Below, piece after piece: positions 1 to 9,178 of a stretch of 39,276 nt of DNA (positions are counted from its first letter, which is position 1; every line of letters begins with the position of its first letter). The translations under genes were made by a program, and so were the position numbers. The notes under the pieces were generated by a model. The model saw nothing but the letters and a program-made list of their open reading frames with translations, did no database searches and was not told the origin of the DNA. The stretch spans positions 1 through 39,276 of the forward strand of contig NZ_RDSD01000032.1 of NCBI RefSeq assembly GCF_003712195.1, written 5' to 3'. This DNA comes from Proteiniphilum sp. X52 (GTDB lineage Bacteria; Bacteroidota; Bacteroidia; Bacteroidales; Dysgonomonadaceae).

Positions 1-288
1 CCCGGACTGATCCGGAATGCGGACAAACGAAAAATAACCACGAAAAGACTCTCTCCCGAACCCCCGGATTCACGATTTATTCCTTTTTCCTGTATTTTAT
101 TGAACGGGTACCAATTTGATCTCGGCCTTTCATCCCATGGCGGGGAACCCGAAAGACCCCTCCCACTGATAAACAGACCTCGACCACTTGTATACTCTGC
201 TTTGTCTTCTTAAAAACGTATATGTAAATTTACTAAAGATCGCTTTTTCTTGTCTCGCACCTCAGTACTTATTTCCTGAAAGCGGGTG

Positions 289-319
289 CAAAGATAGAAA
301 CTTATTTTTAATCTCCAAA
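289..319 (-). promoter_or_regulatory. Bacteroidota-type promoter (proximal of two), leftward
   Basis: Read on the minus strand, the -7 box TATCTTTG lies at 296-289 and a -33 box TTTG at 319-316, with a 19-base spacer. This is an exact match to the Bacteroides primary-sigma consensus. The downstream gene lies outside the window. Confidence 0.7.
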
Positions 320-455
320 ACTTTTGAGAAAGTTTTTTCAATATTTTTTCGCATCCGAAACAAAGGAACTGATTTTCAATCGTTACACTTACTTTATTTC
401 AATCTGCTTGTTTCATTATCTCTATAATGATCCCGCTTTTTGAGCGAAAGGGTTA

Positions 456-488
456 CAAAGATAGTAATTCTCAAGAATAACTTCCAAA
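456..488 (-). promoter_or_regulatory. Bacteroidota-type promoter (distal of two), leftward
   Basis: On the minus strand a -7 box TATCTTTG at 463-456 and a -33 box TTTG at 488-485 are separated by 21 bases. It stands about 170 bases upstream of the other leftward promoter, giving a tandem P1/P2 arrangement. Confidence 0.65.
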
Positions 489-761
489 TATTTCCTCACT
501 TATTTTGAATATTTTTTCAGCTGACACTTCTCAGGGAATGAAGGCTAAAAAACAAACCACTAAAGAACAATGTTTTATGGATTTCCATTTTCTGGCGTCA
601 CTCGGCAAGCACAAGTAAACTTGACTCAGCACTCGTTTCAAAGGAAATTCTATCCTCTTATTTCTCAATCACCACTCCTTCCCGGCAAATCGTTAAATCC
701 TCAAATCATACAACCTTTCCACTTTTTTACTTCTTAATCCATGAGTCTTATTGGCACATTA

Positions 762-2201
762 TTAATATGCCAGAATATGTGAGCTTGCGGTAATTTGAGG
801 TATCACTGCAAAATTCAGTTCATTGCCATCCCGCAATACTATTATATTAATGGAGACAGGTGTGCTCCAGTCTATATACTGGTTAAAATTGAACAGATAG
901 GAAAACGCCGACTTGTACCGCCGGTTATTGGCGATGGCTGTAGATACTGCATTGTATTGCGCCACATCCCAGAACATACAATCTTTAAAGCCATTGGAGT
1001 CGGTGTAACGAGTGTTTTTATCCCTGAGGTTCATGGTCTCCGCGATAAAACGGCGATATCCCTCCGTAAGCGTTTGAGTGGTATGGTCAAAATTCTGCCC
1101 CTGTATATTAATCACCACATCCCCCGGTAAAATACCCGCTCTTGCGGCCGGAGAGCCGGGATCCACCGACACCACTGTCTTCAGATCATTCATATTATAC
1201 CCGATACCGGTATAATTGTATTTCAAATAGTTCACATGATAAGTACCAAACGACTTATTCCCCGAGTTCGGGAATTTCTTCAATAGCAACGGAAGGTTCA
1301 TTTCGAGGTAATCCACCAGATCGTAATGACTACCCAGGCGCTCCTGGACTTCACTCTCCCAGATCAGCATCATATCTCCCGCCTCAATAAATTTTCTGTC
1401 AAAGAAGCGATATCCGAACTCAAGATGATAAGCGATATCGTCCACTCGAACCGCTTCGGAAGGGTTATACAGAGGGAGTTTCACCATTCTGTTGCTTCTT
1501 GTGTCGAAACGCCACACAGGCTGATAACTTCCATAAGTGGGCGATCCGGCCTTATACATCGGATTGCTCTCATAATTATAATAGGTCTGGATAATAAAAT
1601 CGGGATCGCCCGGATCATATTGTAATCCCATTTCAGCCAGAGCACGAATAAAGATAGCATTGATCCGGTCGTCAAGCTGCCGCGTACTCTCATCGGAAGG
1701 AGAAAAGGCATATGTACGGTAGTTATGAAAGAGTGCATTTTCGTTGACAGTCGTTTTTACCGGTATTAAAAAACGTCTGTTCTGTACATCCTCAAGGCTG
1801 TAAAAAGAAAACACCGGTGCCAACTGAGCTTCACTGATGGCATTGGCATGACGACAATCCTTTTCGATGGTGACCTCCTTAAAAGCATGCTTGAAATTAC
1901 GAATGGCAAGGGTCATTGTACGCGCATCCTGATTGAACCACGACATAATAGTCTGATATGACTTAAGATAAGTCCCATTCCGATTCACGGAAAGAATGAT
2001 ATCATTCAGTGTGAGTCCTGCTTTTTCGGCCGGAGAACCGGGAGTAATATCCACAATAACCGGCTCTTTGTATCCCCAACTTCTGTCATCACTTATCTCA
2101 AAGGTAAAACCGAGGCTACAGGTAATATCTGAATTTTGCGCAAACAACCGTCCTGTAAAAATAGAAATGATCAATAAAATAACCGAAAAAATTCGTTTCA
2201 T
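762..2201 (-). CDS. Exported PDZ-domain protein of unknown function
   Basis: 479 aa. The N-terminus (MKRIFSVILLIISIFTGRLF, then AQ) is a classic Sec signal peptide, so the protein should be periplasmic or surface-exposed. Two PDZ-like modules are visible: GSPAEKAGLTLNDIILSVN at about residues 53-71, and GSPAARAGILPGDVVINIQG in the C-terminal third. Between them lies a region with YDPGDPDFIIQTYYNYES, which resembles the DUF4136-type lipoprotein fold, though I cannot confirm this. No HtrA or C-terminal-processing protease catalytic triad is visible, so it is more likely an adaptor or binding protein than a protease. A minus-strand TATCTTTG box lies about 35 bases upstream of the ATG. The gene is monocistronic and divergent from the YhcH-like gene. 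Confidence 0.75.
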   Translation of the reverse strand: MKRIFSVILLIISIFTGRLFAQNSDITCSLGFTFEISDDRSWGYKEPVIVDITPGSPAEKAGLTLNDIILSVNRNGTYLKSYQTIMSWFNQDARTMTLAIRNFKHAFKEVTIEKDCRHANAISEAQLAPVFSFYSLEDVQNRRFLIPVKTTVNENALFHNYRTYAFSPSDESTRQLDDRINAIFIRALAEMGLQYDPGDPDFIIQTYYNYESNPMYKAGSPTYGSYQPVWRFDTRSNRMVKLPLYNPSEAVRVDDIAYHLEFGYRFFDRKFIEAGDMMLIWESEVQERLGSHYDLVDYLEMNLPLLLKKFPNSGNKSFGTYHVNYLKYNYTGIGYNMNDLKTVVSVDPGSPAARAGILPGDVVINIQGQNFDHTTQTLTEGYRRFIAETMNLRDKNTRYTDSNGFKDCMFWDVAQYNAVSTAIANNRRYKSAFSYLFNFNQYIDWSTPVSINIIVLRDGNELNFAVIPQITASSHILAY

Positions 2202-2233
2202 TATGAAATTACTGATTTGTTAAACTTAAGTCG

Positions 2234-2241
2234 CAAAGATA
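2234..2241 (-). promoter_or_regulatory. -7 promoter box for the PDZ protein gene
   Basis: Minus-strand TATCTTTG about 33 bases upstream of the start codon at 2201. No clear TTTG -33 box is present at the expected distance. Confidence 0.55.
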
Positions 2242-2313
2242 TGCATTTTTCTCTATTTTATTTTGTGTGCGCTTTTTTACTGTCAAAAATGGAGAGAAAT
2301 ATTTACAAATTCC

Positions 2314-2321
2314 TATCTTTG
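2314..2321 (+). promoter_or_regulatory. -7 promoter box for the YhcH-like gene
   Basis: TATCTTTG on the plus strand, 33 bases upstream of the ATG at 2355. It places transcription start near 2328, so the upstream in-frame ATG codons at about 2217-2290 are outside the transcript. This supports the 2355 start. Confidence 0.55.
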
Positions 2322-2354
2322 CCCTATTGGAATCATAACTTAACAAAAGGAACG

Positions 2355-2804
2355 ATGATTGTTGACAACCTTGCGAATGCAGCTAACTATTATAATTTGC
2401 ATCCGCTTTTTGAAAAAGCTTTCGAATTTATCGGAAAATTGGATATCGATAATGTGGAGGCAGGCACCACTGAGATCGAGGGGAATCTGTTGAAGGCCAC
2501 CATCGCTGAGGCAAAGCTGAAACCGGCCGCAGCAGCAAAACTCGAGACACATAAAAGGTTTATCGATATACAGATGCCGGTTACGAAAGCCGAAACATTC
2601 GGTTGGAAGTCCCTCTCATCGTTGTCACAGCCGAAAGAGGGTTACGATGTGAATAATGACATTGAATTTTTCGATGACGATCCGTCGACATTTGTCACTC
2701 TTGTGCCTGGTGAATTTATTATCTTCTCGCCCGAGGATGGACATGCTCCCCTGATTGGTGAAGGAGAGATCAAAAAAATTATCATAAAGGTGGCGGTAAT
2801 TTAG
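2355..2804 (+). CDS. YhcH/YjgK/YiaL (DUF386) family protein
   Basis: 149 aa from the ATG at 2355, preceded by AAAAGG. A longer in-frame reading from 2217 is rejected because it would begin upstream of the promoter box at 2314-2321. The family is a small cupin-like beta-sandwich fold (E. coli NanQ/YhcH, YiaL, EbgC), linked in several bacteria to handling of sugar anomers or sialic acid derivatives. The typical family pattern THKRFIDIQMPV is present, as is a C-terminal PGEFIIFSPEDGHAP segment whose His and Glu/Asp are likely metal ligands. It lies 27 bases upstream of glgB on the same strand, so the two may be co-transcribed. The exact substrate cannot be told from sequence. Confidence 0.8.
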   Translation: MIVDNLANAANYYNLHPLFEKAFEFIGKLDIDNVEAGTTEIEGNLLKATIAEAKLKPAAAAKLETHKRFIDIQMPVTKAETFGWKSLSSLSQPKEGYDVNNDIEFFDDDPSTFVTLVPGEFIIFSPEDGHAPLIGEGEIKKIIIKVAVI

Positions 2805-2831
2805 CTGTTCCCTTTTAATCTGATACGAAAT

Positions 2832-4838
2832 ATGCTGAACATTATCAAGAACGATCCCTGGCTCAATCCCTATGCCGAAGCAATTGAAGGGCGCCATAAT
2901 TTTTATTTGAAACGGCTATCCGACCTCACACAGGCAGGAGGGATCACCCTTTCTGATTTCGCGAGCGGTTATCTCTATTTCGGATTACACCCAACCGGGG
3001 ATGGATGGGTATTTCGCGAATGGGCTCCAAACGCCACCGAAATTTTCTTGGTGGGCACTTTCAATGATTGGCAGCGGCAGGAATCATTCCGTTTGAAACG
3101 AATGGACAATGGAGTCTGGGAGGTAAAGATACCGCCGGGACGCATTCATCACGAAGACCTTTACAAATTGCATGTAAGTTGGGAAGGTGGTTCGGGAGAA
3201 CGGATTCCCGCGTGGAGCAGACGTGTGGTGCAGGATCCACAAACACTGATCTTCAGTGCACAGGTGTGGGAACCTGAAAGCCGATATAACTTCAAGCACA
3301 CCGGTTTCAAACCGGACTGTTCACCCCTGCTTATTTATGAAACCCATATAGGTATGTCCACGGCCGAAGAAAAAGTGGGAACCTATAACGAATTCAGGGA
3401 AAACATACTACCACGGGTAAAGGAGAACGGATACAACGCCATTCAGATCATGGCTATCCAGGAACATCCTTATTATGGTTCATTCGGATACCACGTATCC
3501 AGTTTTTTCGCACCTTCTTCCCGCAACGGCACACCCGATGAACTGCGTCAACTCATCGATACTGCCCACGAAATGGGGATTGCCGTGATCATGGATATCG
3601 TCCATTCGCACGCTGTAAAGAACGAAATGGAAGGGATCGCCCGGATGGATGGAAGCTACGACCTTTATTTCCCCGGTGACCCCAATAGAAGGGCACATAG
3701 GGCCTGGGATTCGCTCTGTTTTGATTATGGAAAAGATGAAGTGTTGCATTTTCTGCTTTCCAACTGTAAATATTGGCTGGAAGAGTTCCGCTTCGATGGT
3801 TTCCGCTTCGATGGCGTTACATCGATGTTGTATTACAGCCATGGTCTGGAGGAAAGCTTCAGTTCCTATGGAGACTACTATAACGGGCATCAGGATCCGA
3901 ACGCTATCTGCTATCTCACCCTGGCCAACCAGCTTATTCACGAGGTAAATCCTCACGCCGTCACCATTGCTGAGGAAGTAAGCGGCATGCCCGGCCTGGC
4001 ATTGGACATAGAGTCGGGCGGATATGGGTTCGACTACCGTATGGCCATGAATATTCCCGACTTCTGGATCAAGACGATCAAGGAGAAGAGAGACGAAGAG
4101 TGGCATCCCAGCGCCATCTGGTGGGAAACAACCAACCGGCGTGCCGATGAAAAGACTATCTCCTACGCGGAAAGTCACGATCAGGCGCTGGTTGGCGATA
4201 AAACCATTATCTTCAGACTGATCGATGCCGACATGTACTGGTTCATGTCGAAGTTGATGAGCAGTTCCTATGCGGTAGACCGCGGCATCGCACTGCATAA
4301 GATGATCCGCCTGGTAACGGCAACGACCATGAATGGCGGTTATCTCAATTTTATGGGAAATGAGTTCGGACACCCCGAATGGATCGATTTTCCACGGGAA
4401 GGCAATCAATGGTCTCACAAGTATGCCCGCCGCCAATGGCATCTGGCGGACGACCATAACCTGAAATACCATTACCTGGGTGATTTCGACAAGGCGATGA
4501 TAAGGCTTATCAGGTCCGTCCCCGATTTCCAGGCATTGCCCTTGGTGAAGATATGGGATAAAGACGATGATAATATACTGGCATATATGCGGAAAGAGCT
4601 GCTATTTGTCTATAATTTCAATCCACAGAAATCATATAGCGATTATGGCATCCTGGTTCCGGCCGGGGAATATGAGATTGTGCTCGATAGCGACAACCGA
4701 CAGTTTGGAGGTTTCGGACTCAATGACGATACTATTCATCATTTTACCATGTACGATCCGCTCCACGCGAAAGATAACAAAGGGTGGCTGCGTCTTTATC
4801 TGCCTGCCCGGACCGCCATGGTGATGAGACGGTTGTAA
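2832..4838 (+). CDS. glgB: 1,4-alpha-glucan branching enzyme (GH13)
   Basis: 668 aa. The enzyme transfers alpha-1,4-glucan segments to form alpha-1,6 branches in glycogen, in the cytoplasm. An N-terminal CBM48-like beta-sandwich (about 40-135; FREWAPNATEIFLVGTFNDW) precedes a GH13 barrel. The four GH13 motifs are present: DIVHSH (255-260), GFRFDGVTSM with nucleophile D327, the acid/base Glu in AEEVSG (381/382), and SHDQ with D450. An all-beta C-terminal domain follows (about 570-668). The length and the motif spelling DIVHSHA/AEEVSG resemble the eukaryote-like branching enzymes common in Bacteroidota rather than the 730-aa enterobacterial form. It stands alone among glycogen genes here, followed by manA 74 bases downstream. 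Confidence 0.93.
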   Translation: MLNIIKNDPWLNPYAEAIEGRHNFYLKRLSDLTQAGGITLSDFASGYLYFGLHPTGDGWVFREWAPNATEIFLVGTFNDWQRQESFRLKRMDNGVWEVKIPPGRIHHEDLYKLHVSWEGGSGERIPAWSRRVVQDPQTLIFSAQVWEPESRYNFKHTGFKPDCSPLLIYETHIGMSTAEEKVGTYNEFRENILPRVKENGYNAIQIMAIQEHPYYGSFGYHVSSFFAPSSRNGTPDELRQLIDTAHEMGIAVIMDIVHSHAVKNEMEGIARMDGSYDLYFPGDPNRRAHRAWDSLCFDYGKDEVLHFLLSNCKYWLEEFRFDGFRFDGVTSMLYYSHGLEESFSSYGDYYNGHQDPNAICYLTLANQLIHEVNPHAVTIAEEVSGMPGLALDIESGGYGFDYRMAMNIPDFWIKTIKEKRDEEWHPSAIWWETTNRRADEKTISYAESHDQALVGDKTIIFRLIDADMYWFMSKLMSSSYAVDRGIALHKMIRLVTATTMNGGYLNFMGNEFGHPEWIDFPREGNQWSHKYARRQWHLADDHNLKYHYLGDFDKAMIRLIRSVPDFQALPLVKIWDKDDDNILAYMRKELLFVYNFNPQKSYSDYGILVPAGEYEIVLDSDNRQFGGFGLNDDTIHHFTMYDPLHAKDNKGWLRLYLPARTAMVMRRL

Positions 4839-4912
4839 ATCGACGTGGTCAAATTCTGAATTCTTGAATTTTCACTCTGAATAAAAAATCATATACAAAA
4901 CCCACCATCAAC

Positions 4913-5941
4913 ATGTCAAGTAATAATCACAATACAATAAAGGATTCTTCAACCAATAAGGGTAGGCTTTATCCGTTGAAGTTCGAACCGATCCTGAAAC
5001 CGGTTATCTGGGGGGGATCGGATATCTGTCGCTTCAAAAAGATCGAGCCTGTTCAGGAAGGTATTGGCGAGAGCTGGGAGATCTCAGGGGTACGCGGCAA
5101 TATCTCCCGTATTTCCAACGGCTATTTAGCCGGCACATCGCTGGATGAATTGCTCGAGCGTTGCGGGGAAGAACTGGTCGGGAAAAAAGTGTGTCAAAAA
5201 TTTGGAGATACATTTCCCCTGCTCATAAAATTTATAGATGCCCGTGACGACCTCTCCATTCAGGTCCATCCCGATGATGCGCTGGGAAAGAAGCGTCATA
5301 ACTCTTTCGGTAAAACCGAGATGTGGTATGTCATCAACGCCGCGCCGGGAGCATATCTCTACTCCGGATTCAAAGAGAGCATTACCCCCGAAGAATATCC
5401 GGAGACGGTGAAGAACAATACTTTCACCGATAAACTCATGAAGCATGATGTAAAGGCCGGTGATGTCTTCTATCTTCCTGCCGGACGCGTGCACGCTATC
5501 GGCGCAGGATGCTTTATCGCAGAGATACAACAGACCTCTGACATCACCTACCGCATTTACGACTATAACCGTAAAGATGCTGCCGGAAATAGCCGGGAAC
5601 TCCATACGGAGCTGGCAAAAGACGCGATCGACTTCAAGGTATACGACTCATATAAAACAGAATACCGAAAGAACACAAATCATCCTGTGAAATTAGTCAC
5701 ATCACCCTATTTTACTACCCACCTGCTGGAAATGGATAGCCAGATGGCACGGAACTATACCGCGCTCGATTCATTCGTAATTTACATCTGCATGGCTGGC
5801 CAATGTACCGTGAAAGACGATAAAGGCAACAGCGAAACTCTTCGTCAGGGTGAGTCGATGCTTATTCCCGCGGATACCCGATTGGTGACGATTATACCCG
5901 ATGAGTCGTCCAAACTCCTGGAGACCTATGTAGGGGAATAG
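4913..5941 (+). CDS. manA: Mannose-6-phosphate isomerase, class I
   Basis: 342 aa. It interconverts mannose-6-phosphate and fructose-6-phosphate using zinc. The type I signature is clear: LSIQVHPDD with Q117 and H119, E136 in TEMWYV, and H194 in GRVHAIG, which together match the four metal ligands of the family. The C-terminal half (about 255-342) forms the second cupin-like domain. The length is that of the short Gram-positive/Bacteroidota type. The start ATG at 4913 has no strong Shine-Dalgarno, which is normal for the phylum. The first about 18 residues (Ser/Asn-rich) are outside the conserved core. The gene sits between glgB and hemH on the same strand. Confidence 0.92.
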   Translation: MSSNNHNTIKDSSTNKGRLYPLKFEPILKPVIWGGSDICRFKKIEPVQEGIGESWEISGVRGNISRISNGYLAGTSLDELLERCGEELVGKKVCQKFGDTFPLLIKFIDARDDLSIQVHPDDALGKKRHNSFGKTEMWYVINAAPGAYLYSGFKESITPEEYPETVKNNTFTDKLMKHDVKAGDVFYLPAGRVHAIGAGCFIAEIQQTSDITYRIYDYNRKDAAGNSRELHTELAKDAIDFKVYDSYKTEYRKNTNHPVKLVTSPYFTTHLLEMDSQMARNYTALDSFVIYICMAGQCTVKDDKGNSETLRQGESMLIPADTRLVTIIPDESSKLLETYVGE

Positions 5942-6012
5942 AAGTGGGAAGGTGCAAAGGAAGAGATGGCGATTTGGTGTGGAATGTAGAACTGATAAAC
6001 GGGAGAGGGGAC

Positions 6013-6978
6013 ATGAGAGGTATATTATTAATGAACGTGGGGACTCCGGCGACTACAGAGCCTGGTGAGGTAAAGGAATTTATCGCCGCCATGCTTTCGG
6101 ATCCGCTTCTGACGGGAAAACCGGAATGGTGGTCAAAACTCCTCGCGAAAAACATAATCGCGCCAGGCAGCGGATCGCGGGTCTCAGAGAAATACAAATT
6201 GATCTGGCCCAACGAAGGGACTACGCCACCCCCTCTGATTTACCATATGCGAAAATTGGCGGAAACACTGGAAGAGCGAAAAGGTGTTCCTGTGGAGATC
6301 GCCATGCGGTACGGGAAACCCGATGTTGCCTCCGCTTTCCGGGAATTGGAACGACGATGCCCGCTGCTTCATGAAGTAATCGTCTTCCCGTTGTATCCCC
6401 ATTATGCGCAATCTACCACGCAGACATCAAAGGATATGATAGGGAATATCTTCTACAAACACCCCCACTCTTTCAGGTTGAAGTTTGCCGAACCCTATTA
6501 CAATCATCCCGCTTTTATCCAGGCACTCACATCTCACGCGAAACCTTATCTGGAAGATATCGATAAAGTGATATTCACCTATCACAGCCTCCCTCTGGCA
6601 CAAGTGGAAGCCGGATGGAAAAAAGGAAAGGAATACGACTATGTCTATCAACTGAAAGAGACCAACAGGCTGTTTTGTGAGAAGCTGGATATCGATCCGC
6701 ATGATACATTCCTTTTCTACTCTTCGCAGAGAGGTAAAAACTGGTTGAATCCTTTTCTCGACACCGATATCGGTGATCTTCCCAAATTAGGATGGAAAAA
6801 AGTGGCCGTAATTGCCCCGGGCTTTCCGGTCGATAATCTGGAAACGCTCTACGATATCGATATCGAAGCACGTAGGCTATTCATGGAAGCGGGGGGAGAA
6901 AAGTTCACCGTTGTTCCGGCCCTCAATGGTAATGATGTTTGGGTAGAAGCTATCTGGAAAATTTTAGAGAGAACCTGA
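6013..6978 (+). CDS. hemH: Ferrochelatase
   Basis: 321 aa from the ATG at 6013, which follows a purine-rich GGGAGAGGGG. The reading frame is open from 5944, but the family begins at MRGILLMNVGTP, so the downstream ATG is chosen. Ferrochelatase inserts Fe(II) into protoporphyrin (or coproporphyrin) in the last steps of heme synthesis. The catalytic His is H191 in FTYHSLP (family FxxHGLP). The second conserved block FPVDNLETLYDID corresponds to the family FxSDHLETLYEID, with its Glu. EYYD-type and YPxYAQSTT motifs are also present. No other heme genes are in the window, so it is probably an isolated gene or the end of a loose manA-hemH unit. Confidence 0.9.
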   Translation: MRGILLMNVGTPATTEPGEVKEFIAAMLSDPLLTGKPEWWSKLLAKNIIAPGSGSRVSEKYKLIWPNEGTTPPPLIYHMRKLAETLEERKGVPVEIAMRYGKPDVASAFRELERRCPLLHEVIVFPLYPHYAQSTTQTSKDMIGNIFYKHPHSFRLKFAEPYYNHPAFIQALTSHAKPYLEDIDKVIFTYHSLPLAQVEAGWKKGKEYDYVYQLKETNRLFCEKLDIDPHDTFLFYSSQRGKNWLNPFLDTDIGDLPKLGWKKVAVIAPGFPVDNLETLYDIDIEARRLFMEAGGEKFTVVPALNGNDVWVEAIWKILERT

Positions 6979-6998
6979 TATTTGAAAAATTATGCAGC

Positions 6999-7928
6999 AT
7001 GAAGACGTTTCTCCTCACCATATTTACTTTCTTTACATTACTGATCCATGTTGAAATATCAGCTCAGCATACTGATATCAGTAGCGAGCTTGTTTTACTG
7101 AATGTAGAGACCGGCAAAGAGAAAGTCATCCTGCATGAACAGCGGCACTTTGAAGCGCCCAACTGGTCAAGGGACGGAAAATATCTGATTATTAATGCCA
7201 GGGGAAAGCTGGAGAAAGTATCAGTGAAAGGCGAGCATATGGGGATAATTAACACCGGTTTTGCCGATAACTGTAATAATGATCACGGATTATCGTTTGA
7301 TGGAAAATGGCTTATCATCAGTCACAATGATTCACGTGTATCCTCTTCGGGAGGCAATTCCCGTATCTTCATCCTTCCGGCTAACGGTGGCGTACCCCGT
7401 CTTATCACCAGCAATTATCCCAGTTACTGGCACGGGGTGAGCCCCGACAATCAATGGGTGACCTATTGCGCCATGCGTAACGATGAATGGGATGTATATA
7501 AGACACACGTTATTACCGGTGAAGAGATCAGGCTGACAGATGCTGAAGGACTGGATGACGGTCCCGAATATAGTTACGACGGAGAATGGATCTATTTTAA
7601 CAGCCACAGGACAGGACGTATGCATATTTACCGGATGAGGCCGGATGGAAGTGAGCAGACACAACTCACGTTCGACGACTATGACAACTGGTTTCCCCAC
7701 CCTGGGCCAGATAACAAAAGTATTGTTTACATCGCTTATATAGAAGATCAGAAAGGAGCACACCCTTTCGGAAAAGATGTAAAACTCAGGTTACTGGACG
7801 GAGGGACTGGTGAAAGCCGTGATCTGACATCTGTTTTTTATGGCGGACAGGGTACTATCAATGTGCATAGCTGGTCACCCGACGGTAAACAGATTGCCTT
7901 TGTAAGATATAAAAGCGAGACAGAGTAA
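6999..7928 (+). CDS. Exported TolB-like/WD40-like beta-propeller protein
   Basis: 309 aa from the ATG at 6999. The frame is open from 6939, but the signal peptide MKTFLLTIFTFFTLLIHVEI (ending SAQ) begins here. Several PD40/TolB-type blades are visible: APNWSRDGKYLIINARG, LSFDGKWLIISHND, HGVSPDNQWVTYCAM, YSYDGEWIYFNSHRTG, HPGPDNKSIVYIAY and HSWSPDGKQIAFVRY. This suggests a six-bladed propeller in the periplasm or on the surface. Related Bacteroidota proteins are often annotated as TolB family or oligogalacturonate-lyase-like, but no catalytic residues can be assigned. It starts 20 bases after hemH and is likely co-transcribed with it. Function unknown. Confidence 0.8.
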   Translation: MKTFLLTIFTFFTLLIHVEISAQHTDISSELVLLNVETGKEKVILHEQRHFEAPNWSRDGKYLIINARGKLEKVSVKGEHMGIINTGFADNCNNDHGLSFDGKWLIISHNDSRVSSSGGNSRIFILPANGGVPRLITSNYPSYWHGVSPDNQWVTYCAMRNDEWDVYKTHVITGEEIRLTDAEGLDDGPEYSYDGEWIYFNSHRTGRMHIYRMRPDGSEQTQLTFDDYDNWFPHPGPDNKSIVYIAYIEDQKGAHPFGKDVKLRLLDGGTGESRDLTSVFYGGQGTINVHSWSPDGKQIAFVRYKSETE

Positions 7929-8002
7929 CCAGTTCTATCCCTGAAAAACAATATAATCCCTGAAGAAGAGAGCAATCGCACAAAAATACCATGATTATGC
8001 TA

Positions 8003-8033
8003 TTTCACGCCCATAGGATAGTTCCTATTTTTG
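8003..8033 (+). promoter_or_regulatory. Promoter of cysK
   Basis: -33-like TTTC at 8003-8006 and -7 box TATTTTTG at 8026-8033 with a 19-base spacer, ending 25 bases before the cysK ATG. The -7 box fits TAnnTTTG exactly and the -33 box has one mismatch. Confidence 0.6.
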
Positions 8034-8058
8034 TCAAAAATTTTAATGTATATAATGT

Positions 8059-9006
8059 ATGGGAAAAATAGCAGAAAAGTTAACAGACTTAGTGGGTAAC
8101 ACCCCATTGGTGAAACTCAACCAGTTCAAGGAATCGGAAGGAGCCAAAGCCCATCTCATCGCCAAATTGGAAAGCTTCAATCCTCTGGGAAGCGTGAAAG
8201 ACCGGATTGCTTTGTCGATGGTGGAAGATGCGGAAAAAAAAGGGTTATTGAAAGCCGGTTCGGTAATCATTGAACCGACCAGCGGCAACACAGGTATCGG
8301 ATTGGCATTTGTTGCTTCTATCAAAAAATACCGCCTGATCCTCACCATGCCTGAGACCATGAGTATCGAAAGAAGAAACCTGCTGAAAGCGTTGGGTGCC
8401 GAATTGGTGCTGACACCCGGTACCGAAGGGATGAAGGGAGCCATTGCAAAAGCATCGCAGTTACAGGCTGAGTTGCCCAATGCCATCATCCTGCAACAAT
8501 TCGAAAATCCGGCCAATCCTTCCATCCATTATCACACTACCGGTAAAGAGATATGGCGGGATACAGATGGAAAAGTAGATATCCTGGTGAGCGGGGTGGG
8601 CACCGGCGGAACGGTGAGCGGCGCAGGAAAACGGCTCAAAGAACTGAATCCCAATATCAAAGTGGTGGCTGTGGAACCGGCTGACTCGCCCGTCCTCTCC
8701 GGCGGCGCGCCTGGGCCTCACAAAATTCAGGGAATCGGGGCCGGTTTTGTTCCGGGCACCTATAACGCTTCCGTAATCGATCAGATAATTCCAGTGAGCA
8801 ATGACGACGCTATTCGCACCAGCCGGAAACTGGCCGCCTCAGAAGGATTATTAGTGGGTATCTCCTCAGGAGCGGCCGCCTATGCCGCGCTCCAGCTTGC
8901 CAAAAAACCCGAAAACCACGAAAAGAATATTGTGGTGGTATTGCCCGATACGGGTGAACGTTATCTCTCGACCCTACTTTACGCGTTCGACGAATATCCG
9001 TTATAG
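8059..9006 (+). CDS. cysK: Cysteine synthase A (O-acetylserine sulfhydrylase)
   Basis: 315 aa. PLP-dependent enzyme that makes cysteine from O-acetylserine and sulfide. The PLP Schiff-base lysine is K47 in NPLGSVKDR. The substrate loop [10 protein letters not shown] and the phosphate-binding loop [10 protein letters not shown] are intact, and the C-terminal [10 protein letters not shown] and [11 protein letters not shown] blocks match CysK. The length is standard. Its own promoter lies at 8003-8033, so it is probably monocistronic. No serine acetyltransferase gene is near. CysM is less likely given the SVKDR context and length, but the exact acceptor cannot be proven by eye. Confidence 0.95.
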   Translation: MGKIAEKLTDLVGNTPLVKLNQFKESEGAKAHLIAKLESFNPLGSVKDRIALSMVEDAEKKGLLKAGSVIIEPTSGNTGIGLAFVASIKKYRLILTMPETMSIERRNLLKALGAELVLTPGTEGMKGAIAKASQLQAELPNAIILQQFENPANPSIHYHTTGKEIWRDTDGKVDILVSGVGTGGTVSGAGKRLKELNPNIKVVAVEPADSPVLSGGAPGPHKIQGIGAGFVPGTYNASVIDQIIPVSNDDAIRTSRKLAASEGLLVGISSGAAAYAALQLAKKPENHEKNIVVVLPDTGERYLSTLLYAFDEYPL

Positions 9007-9178
9007 AGAGATTCCAGATGGAGTGTCAAAAGGGGATCCCGGCAGAAGGTAGAAAATCAAAAATCCGGAAAACGGAACCTGTCGAAGGGAGATTTCAGGG
9101 TCTTCCTATATCTGTAGAGCTGATATGCCCAATAAAGGACAAAGCCGGCGATAACATTACGTTTCAAAGACATGGCAA

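Larger units (their letters stand above)
1..761. other. Non-coding stretch at the left edge, probable upstream region of a leftward transcription unit
   Basis: I see no convincing coding region here. The open frames are short and of unlikely composition. The middle (about 290-540) is very AT-rich with A and T runs and holds two leftward promoters, listed separately. The first 180 bases are of mixed composition and include a short GGGG/CCCC hairpin near 136-158; they would be the leader of whatever lies left of the window. Tandem promoters embedded in AT-rich DNA are common upstream of rRNA operons or other highly expressed genes in Bacteroidales, but no rRNA sequence is visible, so this is only an inference. 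Confidence 0.5.

Noticed and set aside
188-427. Rightward 79-codon frame in the left-edge AT-rich region
   Set aside because: It crosses the consensus leftward promoter at 289-319, has no family resemblance and a composition expected from random AT-rich DNA.
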